Part shown: positions 41,564-50,892 of the stretch, piece by piece
Layout: each line of letters starts with the position of its first letter
Position numbering within the stretch: the first letter of the stretch is position 1
Source of the DNA: Candidatus Nanohaloarchaea archaeon
GTDB lineage: Archaea; Nanohalarchaeota; Nanosalinia; Nanosalinales; Nanosalinaceae
Length of the DNA: 64,000 nt
Direction of reading: 5' to 3'
Assembly (NCBI GenBank): GCA_013343275.1
Contig: CP046106.1
Span: 186,001 to 250,000, forward strand
The notes under the pieces: generated by a model
What the model saw: the letters and a program-made list of their open reading frames with translations, nothing else
Databases searched by the model: none
What the model was told of the DNA's origin: nothing
Position numbers and translations under genes: made by a program

Positions 41564-42130
41564 GTGAAAGCAGTAATCCTAGTCGAACCAGAAATACCGG
41601 AGAACACCGGCTCAATCGCCCGCCTAGCCCACAACTACGACTACCAGATACGGATAGTCAATCCGGAATTCAACCTGGAAAAAGCCCGGAAGACAGCGAA
41701 AAACGGCCAGGAAAAACTGAGAAACGCAAAAATATACGATAATGTAGAGGAAGCAGTTGACGGACTGGACTTCGTTGTCGGAACCAAGCCAGGTAAAGGA
41801 GTGGGCCTGAAAGAGTTCACGCCGAGAGACAATACTTCTATCATGATCGGCCGGGAGAGTTCGGGCCTTTCCAATGAGGAACTTGAAATGTGTGATGCAG
41901 TTGTCCATATCGAGACCGAAGACTACCGGTCAATCAACCAGAGTCACGCAACGGCCATAGTAATGCACAGTTTTGCTGAAACGGAAGGAGAAGGCCTTGA
42001 TCTGGACAAGAAAGAATATATTTCCAGTATAGTTGATTCAGAGGTTTTAGAAAAACTTATTTTCAGGGCCAATCCGTCGGAAAGTGAGGCCAATCGCCTG
42101 ATCGGTGATCTCAAGGATATGTCTGACTGA
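41564..42130 (+). CDS. TrmJ-like SpoU (SPOUT) RNA methyltransferase
   Basis: 188 residues from a GTG. MKAVILVEPEIPENTGSIAR is the N-terminal SPOUT motif 1. IMIGRESSGLSNEELEMCD and the SINQSHATAIVMHSF stretch are motifs 2 and 3 of the TrmH/TrmJ family with the knot-forming SAM site. TrmJ methylates the 2'-O of nucleotide 32 in tRNA; that target is inferred from family only. The archaeal C-terminal extension is short here. Confidence 0.82.
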   Translation: MKAVILVEPEIPENTGSIARLAHNYDYQIRIVNPEFNLEKARKTAKNGQEKLRNAKIYDNVEEAVDGLDFVVGTKPGKGVGLKEFTPRDNTSIMIGRESSGLSNEELEMCDAVVHIETEDYRSINQSHATAIVMHSFAETEGEGLDLDKKEYISSIVDSEVLEKLIFRANPSESEANRLIGDLKDMSD

Positions 42131-42181
42131 GTTCGAACCATTGGTTTCAGAGTTAAAAAGATGGTAAATTAATTCTGTTTC

Positions 42182-43459
42182 ATGCCTCTAGGAATACTTG
42201 CAGCAGGCGGAAACGACTTACTAACTCAGATATACCAAATCCTGATGATAATATCCTTCCTGATATTCCCTGCCCTGATAATCTTCGGACCGAGACTTAT
42301 GGTCTGGCAGGTAGACAGGAAGATGAAAGATGTACTTTTCGACCTCGAGGCCTACAAGGAATCTACAGAGGCCATGTTCCTCGACAAGCTTACGTCCGAT
42401 CCAAACCCCGGACTTAAGGACAAGATGAACTCTCTGAAGAACTTCCAGATGTCCGCACCAACAAATCTGGACCCGGCAGGAATGGTTCAGAGACTTGAAC
42501 ACGTACTTGACACATCAGAGAGCAAGTTCAGAAGATTCGTAGAGAACCAGGCAGATACAGAAGACGAAGAAGAACTGGCAGACCTGACAATGGCCTTCAA
42601 GGGAGTAATGGGTACCAACCAGATCTACAAGGTAATGAACCACTTCAGACAGCTTATCAAGAAAACACAGAACTTTCAGATGGTAGGTCTCGTCAACATG
42701 ATGATGCCTATCTACAAGGAGATCGCAGAAGCTCAGAAAGAAGCAACACGGGCCTTCGTCAACCAGGCACCGACCGGCGACGGAATCGGCCCGCTTGTCG
42801 CAGCTAAGCTCATAGAATCAGACGAAGAACCGGAAGAAGTAGCAGAAGACATCATCAAGTCAGAGGAAGAAATTGACGGCAACAAGGTCCACGTAGTCAA
42901 AAGCAGAGGCCCAGGAGCCCGCCTGGGTAAATACGGCGACGCAATTGACACACTCGCCGAAGAAAACGATCTGGAAGCCATCATTACAGTTGATGCAGCC
43001 GGAAAGTTCGAGGGAGAAGACACTGGAGCAGTCTACGAAGGCGTAGGCGTCATGATGGGAGGCCCCGGCGTAGAGAAATCGAAGATTGAGGAAGCAGCAA
43101 CTGACCACGACGTACCGCTTGAAGGAGTAGTAATCAAACAGTCGCCGCCAGAAGCCTCCAAGCCTATGAAGAAAGAGATCTACGAGGCCTACCACGAAGC
43201 AGTCGACAAAGTAAACGAAATAGTCGGCGAATACGACGGTGAAGTAGCAGTAGTAGGAGTAGGAAACACCTGCGGAGTAGGCAACACTCGCTCACAGGTA
43301 GCTGGAGTCCATAACAGGCTCAGGAAGTTCTGGAAAGAGTACGAAGAAAAGGAAGAGGAAGAAGTCAGCTACCAGGGCATGATGGGAATCCTGCCAGGAG
43401 GAGACCAGGCCCAGCTAGAAGAAGTCAAATCCAGCATCCTCTGGAAACTACCAAGATAA
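42182..43459 (+). CDS. DUF1512 membrane-anchored protein
   Basis: 425 residues. One N-terminal membrane segment (IYQILMIISFLIFPALIIFG) is followed by GPRLMVWQVDRKMKDVLFDL and a large cytoplasmic domain with DGIGPLVAAKLI, VGVGNTCGVGNTRSQV and GMMGILPGGDQAQ. This is the archaeal DUF1512 family of unknown function, conserved in many euryarchaea. The glycine-rich motifs could bind nucleotide, but this is unproven. Confidence 0.85.
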   Translation: MPLGILAAGGNDLLTQIYQILMIISFLIFPALIIFGPRLMVWQVDRKMKDVLFDLEAYKESTEAMFLDKLTSDPNPGLKDKMNSLKNFQMSAPTNLDPAGMVQRLEHVLDTSESKFRRFVENQADTEDEEELADLTMAFKGVMGTNQIYKVMNHFRQLIKKTQNFQMVGLVNMMMPIYKEIAEAQKEATRAFVNQAPTGDGIGPLVAAKLIESDEEPEEVAEDIIKSEEEIDGNKVHVVKSRGPGARLGKYGDAIDTLAEENDLEAIITVDAAGKFEGEDTGAVYEGVGVMMGGPGVEKSKIEEAATDHDVPLEGVVIKQSPPEASKPMKKEIYEAYHEAVDKVNEIVGEYDGEVAVVGVGNTCGVGNTRSQVAGVHNRLRKFWKEYEEKEEEEVSYQGMMGILPGGDQAQLEEVKSSILWKLPR

Positions 43460-43538
43460 GGCCTCTCCTCACTTCTCATTTTTCATTTCTTCTCTTACTC
43501 TTCACAGCCATTATTTTTTATACCACTCCAGCCAATCA

Positions 43539-46067
43539 ATGTGTATGTATAAGAAGCTGCTACTAGCCCTACTGTTCTTTACATTCTTCCTGACTCAAGC
43601 TAACGCTGTTAGCTGGGACTGGACTCCCGCCACATCAGATCCGGCAGAAGGAGATGACTATGAAAACGGAGTTGAGAACTTTGAATATGGGGACACGGTT
43701 AGAAATGCGTTTAGGGGCTCGATAGGTAAGGAGTTTGTTCTCTCATGTAATGATGGTGTTGGATATTCAGGTAGTTGCCCTGCTAAGGATTTGACTCTAA
43801 ATATTTGCGGTAAATCGATAAATCTTAATCACAAAGGTACTACTGAGGGCAATCCCGGTGAACATGTGTGGGGGATGTCAACCCATAGGGTATATGGTAG
43901 TGAAAATTACGGAGGAAATATCCCTTGTTATCTAGGATCTCATAGTATTACCATTACAAATGATGGCTCGCCAGTAGGTATTCCAGATGACGAGGACGAC
44001 TTCAATGTAGTGCCGGAAGACATGCCGCCTAATAGAGGGAAATACCTTATCATGGCTATGGACCAGGCTGGCTCCACTGCAGAGGGATCTTCTCTTGACA
44101 ATATTCATGGCTTCTTCCTCTCAAATGATCCAAGCTGGAAGAGCTTCAGTCTTTCTAAGACTGATGTTGTAGCAGCTGAGATGGATGCAGGGTGTCCTGA
44201 CATGCTGAAAGTACAGTCAAAAGCTGTAGGCACTGTAATACCTATGGAGGATGGCTTCAAGATGAGGAGAGCTGTTAAAATGGATACGATAAACTATCAC
44301 ACGTCTTGGACTTGCACAGATGCGCAGATGGATGCATGGGAATTACTTGATTCTCCTCTAAATAAGAACCTCGGCAGAAAGTTTGGAGTAAAGGAAAGGT
44401 TGTATCCCGGCAGTATTTCACCTGTCTGGGACCGTAACTCTGAAGGATACTACCCTGATGGAGAAATAATCAAGGCCAAGACTACATCTGGACAGGGGCC
44501 TTTCTGGTTTATCTGCAGAGGAAGTATGGATGGCCAGAGAGTAAATGTAGACGGTCAAACCTACCGGTGCGATGTCAAAGGTAACGGTGTTGACTGGAGA
44601 GGAAATGAGCCAAAGACATGGATTATACCAGATGATGGGCCAACCTGTCAGTCACCGGTAGTAGGGCTTAAACCTGATGGAACAAAGGCAGTATTTTGGG
44701 ATGTTAACGAAGATGCTGCACCTACCGATGCACGTACCGGCTGCAACTACACGAATATCGATACCACTATAGAGACAGGTCAGCCCGATCTCTTCCTGTG
44801 TAGCAAGTCAGATGGCCCTAGAGAAACCTCTGCAACCGGTGGAGACACTTTGACAACCGGTGAAGAAAACTACTGCCAGTTTAATATGGACTCAACAGGA
44901 AGCTTATCTCTGGGAGACTACCACAATGGGAGCGCTCTTGCGGTAAGATACTTCGTTCCTAAGGAAGCAATACCTGTAGGAGAAGAAGGTTCGGAATATG
45001 CAACTACCTCAGGGTTCAAGAATACAAGATACGATCACATACACCGTGCTGAGCTAGATGCAATACCCTGCAACTATGAGGACTATAACTACTATCCTTG
45101 CAGAACAGCTCACAACCAGAGCAAATACCAAGGAATTAACGTTTCAACAGGAACAGCCTACAACAACTCATTTACCAACTTGGACGAAGACGCAGTAAGA
45201 AACATGTGGAAAGTAAGCAACGCAACAGGCCAGTACACATCAGATATTGATGGAATAGATAGTTCCCGACTGAACCAGATAGACGTTGGTAGAAACAACT
45301 CCGAAGTATTCAATGGAGGATTCTACCCTAAATGCTTAGGAGGCCAGCAGTGGACATATACTCCTACTCAAGAAACAGTTTCGGGATGGGAGTGTTCCGG
45401 TGCGCTAGATTTCAAAATACCAGTTTACTCCTTTGATACCAGCCAGTTCTATGGAGAAACTACAACTGGTTTCTGGATTAAGCCATATGTTTTCAGAGAA
45501 GTTACTGCAGACCCTCAATTTACAAGTTACCGACAGGCAAGGTTAGATGAAGATAAATCTGCTGCGACTCTTGAGCAGATTAGATCGGTTTGCTGGGAGG
45601 GAACTGCCTCTGAGAAGCCAAGTGAGTTTAATTCCAGTAACTCCGGCGACTGGTTTGCTAAAGAAGTAACTGGAATAGGTACCAGTCCAAGCGTGCCTGT
45701 TCCTGTAGTAGGTAACTTCAGTGCTTCTTCAAGCTCTGTTGGAGACTATACCTGCAAGTTTGAGTTTATCAACTCTAATGGTAACCCTGTTAGAGTTCAG
45801 GGTAACTTGGTAGCTATCTCTCATGAGGCTGCTGCCAAACAGCACCGTTCTCTGGCCATCCTTACGGGAGAGTACTCTACATGGATTAACCCGGACTGGT
45901 TCGCTGAATCAACTATCTGTGGCGGGAGTTGCAGTCTGCTGATAGAGAAAGAGGACCTGAACGGTACAGTACCTCAGTCACAGGTTAGAAGACTAACCAG
46001 TCAGTGGAAAGATAATCTGGGATACAGCTACAGCAGCTTTACTCCAAACGGATACCTAGCACAATAA
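43539..46067 (+). CDS. Large cysteine-containing secreted surface protein
   Basis: 842 residues. KKLLLALLFFTFFLTQANAV is a Sec signal peptide. The mature protein is acidic and has many Cys (for example CNDGVGYSGSC, SWTCTDAQ, CGGSCSLLI), so disulfides are likely. Trp/Gly/Asn-rich patterns dominate. It has no C-terminal membrane helix, so it may be released or held by partners. It shares style with the two giant genes at 47.9-53.8 kb, suggesting a paralogous surface set. I recognise no catalytic motif. AGGCCT sites are absent from this gene. Confidence 0.65.
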   Translation: MCMYKKLLLALLFFTFFLTQANAVSWDWTPATSDPAEGDDYENGVENFEYGDTVRNAFRGSIGKEFVLSCNDGVGYSGSCPAKDLTLNICGKSINLNHKGTTEGNPGEHVWGMSTHRVYGSENYGGNIPCYLGSHSITITNDGSPVGIPDDEDDFNVVPEDMPPNRGKYLIMAMDQAGSTAEGSSLDNIHGFFLSNDPSWKSFSLSKTDVVAAEMDAGCPDMLKVQSKAVGTVIPMEDGFKMRRAVKMDTINYHTSWTCTDAQMDAWELLDSPLNKNLGRKFGVKERLYPGSISPVWDRNSEGYYPDGEIIKAKTTSGQGPFWFICRGSMDGQRVNVDGQTYRCDVKGNGVDWRGNEPKTWIIPDDGPTCQSPVVGLKPDGTKAVFWDVNEDAAPTDARTGCNYTNIDTTIETGQPDLFLCSKSDGPRETSATGGDTLTTGEENYCQFNMDSTGSLSLGDYHNGSALAVRYFVPKEAIPVGEEGSEYATTSGFKNTRYDHIHRAELDAIPCNYEDYNYYPCRTAHNQSKYQGINVSTGTAYNNSFTNLDEDAVRNMWKVSNATGQYTSDIDGIDSSRLNQIDVGRNNSEVFNGGFYPKCLGGQQWTYTPTQETVSGWECSGALDFKIPVYSFDTSQFYGETTTGFWIKPYVFREVTADPQFTSYRQARLDEDKSAATLEQIRSVCWEGTASEKPSEFNSSNSGDWFAKEVTGIGTSPSVPVPVVGNFSASSSSVGDYTCKFEFINSNGNPVRVQGNLVAISHEAAAKQHRSLAILTGEYSTWINPDWFAESTICGGSCSLLIEKEDLNGTVPQSQVRRLTSQWKDNLGYSYSSFTPNGYLAQ

Positions 46068-46071
46068 AGAA

Positions 46072-47766
46072 CTATGCGCCGGCCAGTGTTTGCTGGCCCA
46101 TGTCTCCTTCTATTTCTTCTCCCTCCAGTGTTGCGTCGATTTCTTCCGCGCTCATCGAGTAGGAAGGATTGTCTCGGAGGAACTGGTTGAAATCATCGTA
46201 ATGGCCTTGTTCATCCTGCCATACATCTTCGACAACAGATTCGTCTTCTACAACTGCGTACTGTGGGTTCCCGGTGTCTCCGTAGATTATGTGGTTGGTG
46301 TCCTTGTCTTTTAGCAGTTCGTTCATCACTTTAGCTTGGTTATGTAGTTCTTGGAAGTCAGCGTCATTTTGATTGTAGGTTCTTAGTTTTTCCGTGAAGT
46401 CTTGGAGGTACTCTGTTGTTGGGGCAACTTTTTCTGCTCGAGCCATGGAGGCTTTATTACCCTCTACTTCGGCCGTGATAGGGGAGCTTGCTATATTCTT
46501 GACTAAAGACGATGCTTTTCTTTTGTTTGACTCAAAATTTGAGTTGTATTGGTTGTTACTGTGTCCTTCCCATCCAAACCGTAGTGGGTGCCAGAACTGC
46601 TGGTAGCCATCGTTTCCTGGTTCTAAGTACCCTGAGTTCTCTACTAATGGATGCATCTGAGGGTCTTCTGACGTGGCTGTTACTGGTCCCTTTATGGTCT
46701 CCATTATCCGGAGTTCGTCGGTTCCATCGGCGTTTTTTCCGTAGATTAGGCCATTGCCGTGTCCGCCGTCTAACTGGAATTCCCATGCATGTAGTTCCAG
46801 GTCTCTGTTATTCTTCTGTTCAACTGCCTGTTCCAGAACGGGGGCGTAGACATTGTTCTCGCTGCTTATTGGGCCTTCGTTGGTCATTGTGCGTTGCCAG
46901 TTGAAGTAGTAGCTGTGTATCCAGTCGAGTGCTTCTTCTACTGTTTCTGCATTTGAGAACTTTTCGGCGTTGAAGTGGCCGAAGCTCTCTCCCCACTCTC
47001 CGTTTGGATAGACAAAGCCGTAACCCTGTTTTGCTTGCTCTATCTGTGGATTGCCTGTATCTGTTCCTATGCTTTGTATGAACTGACTGGTTTCTGATGA
47101 CGGGTCTGTCTGTGGGCTCGGTGCTAGTTCTTCGTAGTCGTTGTCGTGGTACCATTCGAGTGCGGCGAGATCGACTCCTAGTTTGTCGAATCCTAGGGCC
47201 TCGTGACTGCTGTAGGTGTCGAGTGTTGGATCTGTGGTGATGAATCCGCCTTTTTCCTGCAAGTAGTTTTCCTCGTCGCTTTTCTGCTGTATTGTGTTCC
47301 TCAGTTCTTCATTTCTCTCTGGTACTACATCCAGTTTGTAGTTTCCTGGTGTAGGTTTGGAGGCCTGTGCTGTGTCTTCTGCTGTCGCTCCGTTTCTACT
47401 TGCTGTTGCCTTGAATTCCTGTTGGCCCTTCTTCATTTGGCCTGGCTGTACTGTTAAACTGTTTTCCTGCCACTGTTCTGACTCTCTGTTAATCTGTACT
47501 TTACCGTTGCTTACAGTTACTTGAGTGGGTTGGCCGCTGCTCTGAACTGAGAATTGGGCCTGGTAGTCCTCAATACTCTGAGAATCTGTCCAGATTGAAG
47601 GCAGTTGAGAAGGTTGGGCCTCTGTAGAAATACTTACAGAAATATCTTGGCTAGGGTTGTTATCGTTACTGTTGTTACTTTCATCTCCACCTGTAACTGT
47701 GTTGCACCCTGCAAGGCCTGTTAAGGTTGCAGCGCCGGCGGCCTTCATGAAGTCTCGTCGTTTCAA
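46072..47766 (-). CDS. TAT-exported lipoprotein, function unknown
   Basis: 564 residues from a TTG. MKRRDFMKAAGAATLTGLAG then C21 combines a twin-arginine signal with a lipobox, so the protein should be exported folded and lipid-anchored. A Ser/Asn/Asp linker follows. The large folded domain holds LHAWEFQLDGGHGNGLIYGK and FGWEGHSNNQYN. HAW recalls transglutaminase-like folds, but no matching Cys is visible. It sits inside the surface-protein block on the opposite strand, only 4 nt from its convergent neighbour. Confidence 0.65.
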   Translation of the reverse strand: MKRRDFMKAAGAATLTGLAGCNTVTGGDESNNSNDNNPSQDISVSISTEAQPSQLPSIWTDSQSIEDYQAQFSVQSSGQPTQVTVSNGKVQINRESEQWQENSLTVQPGQMKKGQQEFKATASRNGATAEDTAQASKPTPGNYKLDVVPERNEELRNTIQQKSDEENYLQEKGGFITTDPTLDTYSSHEALGFDKLGVDLAALEWYHDNDYEELAPSPQTDPSSETSQFIQSIGTDTGNPQIEQAKQGYGFVYPNGEWGESFGHFNAEKFSNAETVEEALDWIHSYYFNWQRTMTNEGPISSENNVYAPVLEQAVEQKNNRDLELHAWEFQLDGGHGNGLIYGKNADGTDELRIMETIKGPVTATSEDPQMHPLVENSGYLEPGNDGYQQFWHPLRFGWEGHSNNQYNSNFESNKRKASSLVKNIASSPITAEVEGNKASMARAEKVAPTTEYLQDFTEKLRTYNQNDADFQELHNQAKVMNELLKDKDTNHIIYGDTGNPQYAVVEDESVVEDVWQDEQGHYDDFNQFLRDNPSYSMSAEEIDATLEGEEIEGDMGQQTLAGA

Positions 47767-47783
47767 AGACAGAACCCTCGTTG

Positions 47784-47794
47784 TTACTAAGTAA
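47784..47794 (-). promoter_or_regulatory. Palindrome overlapping the TATA position of the TAT lipoprotein gene
   Basis: TTACTAAGTAA is a perfect 5-bp inverted repeat with one central base, 18-28 nt upstream of the TTG start. This is where TBP should bind, so it may be an operator. Nothing else supports this. Confidence 0.25.
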
Positions 47795-47889
47795 TAACGT
47801 CATGCTCGTTTATATATCTTTTCTACAATGGAGGTGCCGACCTATACTCTTTGAGAGGTTTTTTATTCACGGCCTCACCTTTAGAACTT

Positions 47890-50800
47890 ATGAGTATTAG
47901 AAAAGCTCTAGCCATAGCTTTACTTCTCTCAGTACTGGCTGGAACTATCTCTGCCTACCAGTTTACAGGGGGTTCTGAAGACACAGGCACCGGGCCTCCT
48001 GAGCGACCTCCTCAACCATCTGCATGCTTGGATAGTAGCGATAATGATGGTGATGGCTTGGTGGATGGAAAAGATTCGGACAGCGATAATGATGGAACTC
48101 CTAACTGGCAAGAGGTAAATGCTGATGGCCCTGATCCTGGCTGCTCGAAACCATATGATTACGATGACAGCGAGGCAAATATGTACGATCTCGATGCATC
48201 TTGGATCTTCGGCACGAGATTCTCGGCCCCTACTCCGCAAGATTCATCTGTATTCTATGGTTCGGAACTCATAACAAATGGATCATCTACTACTGTCCAT
48301 CCAGATACTGTATCTACTTCTAACTCTATAATTGAGTATTATGTTGAAGGATCCTCTGATAACTGGGGTGGAGGCGACAAAAAGTCGGTTGAGATCTCTA
48401 ACTCTGAGAACAGGCCACAGGGCACAATGACTGGCACAACAACTACCGGTGTTGAAGGATCTGCTGAACTAATAGATGCACCTTATAATTCTAGTAGCGA
48501 TGGCCAGTGTGGGGATGGTATAGAGAACTCAGATGAGAACAACCTTGACTGTCCGGAGGATTATGGCCTTCCGGATGATGCAGGCACCACAAAAAGTACT
48601 TCATCTGAAACTCTTTCCGACAGGTTTAATGCCAAAGTCAGTCAGTGGAATGTGAACAATGCTAACGGTGTCTCTGTAGGCGATCCCAACAATCAGGCTA
48701 ACAACGGCGAGTATCTGACTTCAAAGAATAATAATGATGATCTGGCTGATAATATCGAGTACAGGTTCAGTAACTCTGGTCAAGGCCTTGTAGCTCCTGA
48801 AGCGGAAGGCCAGAAAACTGATGATATAAGCGGATCCTTCCCTTACACCAGCGACCTGCAGAGTGGAACGCAGGCTAACGCTGGAGAGACTACTGATCAG
48901 GTTGTTCAGGATCAACAGTGGACTGATGTTCCCGACTACTATCTGAAGGATGCTGATGGAGATGGTGCTCCGGACGAGCTCTGGATGGTTTACCCTGAGA
49001 AAGTTGGAGAAACAAAGATGGGATCGGTAACTGACTATGACCTTACCGGTGATAAAAATGTTGAGACATGGGAGGTCACCGGTAGCGAGGGTACCTGCTC
49101 TGGGGCTAATTGCTCTACTTCCGGCAGTGTCTGTAGCAGTGTTGATCAGGGTACAGATACAAAATATACTCTTGAAAGTGAGACCACGACTACTGTCTCC
49201 GATAGTGGTAATGAACAGTACTACGCTGATAGCAGCGGGAGCTACCAGCACAGTAAAGAAAATACCAATCTCAATCAGGTTTCAGTTGAAGTAACACATC
49301 ATCCTGGCTACAATACAGAGACTGTTGATGATGACGGCTGTGGAGGGTATACTACTACTGGTTCCTGTACCTCAAGCCAGGGGTGTAGCTCAGGTTCAAC
49401 TCCTGTCGCCAGCGAAGTTTCCGACCAGGATATTGCTACAGGCCAGACCAGTAACACGATTACTTACAGGTACGAAGATATCGAACTTCATACAGCAAAA
49501 GTCTTTGATTTGAATCCGGCGGAAAATCCTTCTTACTCGCCGGCATTTCCTACAAATGCTCTTTTCGAGGGAGATACTTTCAAGTACGGAACTGAGGCAT
49601 ATTCTCGTTCCAATATCAAGTACAATGCGTTTAACGGGGATGCCTACTTTGCTTATACTGTAGATAAAGATAGTAAGACTCTGGGCAATGATGAGGCCTT
49701 GACTTCCAGCAGTTACCATATCCAGGTTGATGGGACGGCATTTGAGTCCGTAAGAGATTATGAGAAGACCTGGGATGTAGATGGGCCTGAAGGCCAGTCA
49801 GACGGGTATATTGCGGTGCTTCACCGTAAGGGTTACCTTGGTTCGGGACAGGTTGAGCTACAGGGTAAGAGCAACAGGTTGATGGCGACGGAGATTACTG
49901 ATGGGAACTCTGCAGTAGATATTGTTCAGCCATCAGATGCTCTAGGAGAGGTAGGTCTTGCCGGCGGTTGTAATGATCCTTTCACTCACTGTATTGCGGC
50001 TGTAGATGTAATGTTCCGTAACATTAACAACTGGCGTAATCCGAAAGATCCTTCTGTCCAGACTGGTAGTGAGGCCTATCCTACAGCTGTGACTTACAGG
50101 CATGATATAGAGAATACTAATCGCTCTCTCGGAGTTTGTAAGATGTATCAGGAGCTCGACCCTGATGCAGCGATTGGTTCTAACTACGGTTCAAATACTG
50201 ATAGCCCCACCCAGAGTTCTGATAAAAGGTGTGCCGGCGATACGGCCACTGAGTTCTGGGTTACTATGGAAGGCCCAGAGATTGATGAAAGCGCTATCTC
50301 TACCCACCACCTTGAAGGAACCGCGGACAGAATTACTGACTGTCTATGGTATGGTGTAGATGTTCCGGAGGGAACAGTCAGGACATCAGGAACTCAGGAG
50401 TACTCTCAGTATGAACTGGGAGGTTACTCTCCTGACGGTGAGGTGTGCTTAGCTATAGATAGCAGCGGAGAGTCATTTACTCAGAATGGAAAGACCTACG
50501 AGGAAACTCTCCCTTCCAATGATCCTGGAGATGACGTCCCTTATGATAACTACGACTACGACGATGATGGAACTGTTGAAGAGGTAGGCGGAGAATGGTA
50601 TGATCTAGATAATAAGAGGATAAACCAGTACCTCAGAAACAACGGGAATATACTGGTAACAAATGGAGATCCAGATAACGCATCGCAGATAGCCTATTAC
50701 TGGCGTCAAAATGAGAACCCGTCACATCCCGACTTCAATCCGAAAGGCCTTGGATCAGGGGATAATATCGGCGTAACGCTCGAAGACGACTGCGGCCCTC

Positions 50801-50892
50801 TGCTTATCGGCTGCGATGAGTCAAAATCAAAGACTGAAGGGAAGGAGCCTGTGTTCTTCAGCTTCTTCTGGCAGCTGGTGGGCTTCCAGTGA
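47890..50892 (+). CDS. Giant secreted protein with Ca-binding-type Asp repeats
   Basis: 1000 residues from the ATG at 47890, which places a signal peptide (SIRKALAIALLLSVLAGTIS) at the N-terminus; an AT-rich TTTTTTATTC is 28 nt upstream. Soon after come aspartate-rich repeats (SSDNDGDGLVDGKDSDSDND) of the thrombospondin-3/EF-hand-like calcium type, with another at KDADGDGAPDE. The body is Ser/Thr/Gly-rich with paired cysteines (GCGGYTTTGSCTSSQGCSSG). There is no C-terminal anchor, but its 4-nt overlap with the next gene suggests a joint complex. Confidence 0.68.
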   Translation: MSIRKALAIALLLSVLAGTISAYQFTGGSEDTGTGPPERPPQPSACLDSSDNDGDGLVDGKDSDSDNDGTPNWQEVNADGPDPGCSKPYDYDDSEANMYDLDASWIFGTRFSAPTPQDSSVFYGSELITNGSSTTVHPDTVSTSNSIIEYYVEGSSDNWGGGDKKSVEISNSENRPQGTMTGTTTTGVEGSAELIDAPYNSSSDGQCGDGIENSDENNLDCPEDYGLPDDAGTTKSTSSETLSDRFNAKVSQWNVNNANGVSVGDPNNQANNGEYLTSKNNNDDLADNIEYRFSNSGQGLVAPEAEGQKTDDISGSFPYTSDLQSGTQANAGETTDQVVQDQQWTDVPDYYLKDADGDGAPDELWMVYPEKVGETKMGSVTDYDLTGDKNVETWEVTGSEGTCSGANCSTSGSVCSSVDQGTDTKYTLESETTTTVSDSGNEQYYADSSGSYQHSKENTNLNQVSVEVTHHPGYNTETVDDDGCGGYTTTGSCTSSQGCSSGSTPVASEVSDQDIATGQTSNTITYRYEDIELHTAKVFDLNPAENPSYSPAFPTNALFEGDTFKYGTEAYSRSNIKYNAFNGDAYFAYTVDKDSKTLGNDEALTSSSYHIQVDGTAFESVRDYEKTWDVDGPEGQSDGYIAVLHRKGYLGSGQVELQGKSNRLMATEITDGNSAVDIVQPSDALGEVGLAGGCNDPFTHCIAAVDVMFRNINNWRNPKDPSVQTGSEAYPTAVTYRHDIENTNRSLGVCKMYQELDPDAAIGSNYGSNTDSPTQSSDKRCAGDTATEFWVTMEGPEIDESAISTHHLEGTADRITDCLWYGVDVPEGTVRTSGTQEYSQYELGGYSPDGEVCLAIDSSGESFTQNGKTYEETLPSNDPGDDVPYDNYDYDDDGTVEEVGGEWYDLDNKRINQYLRNNGNILVTNGDPDNASQIAYYWRQNENPSHPDFNPKGLGSGDNIGVTLEDDCGPLLIGCDESKSKTEGKEPVFFSFFWQLVGFQ

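Noticed and set aside
46072-47766. Transglutaminase-like protease
   Set aside because: A HAW segment is present, but no catalytic cysteine upstream of it could be found.
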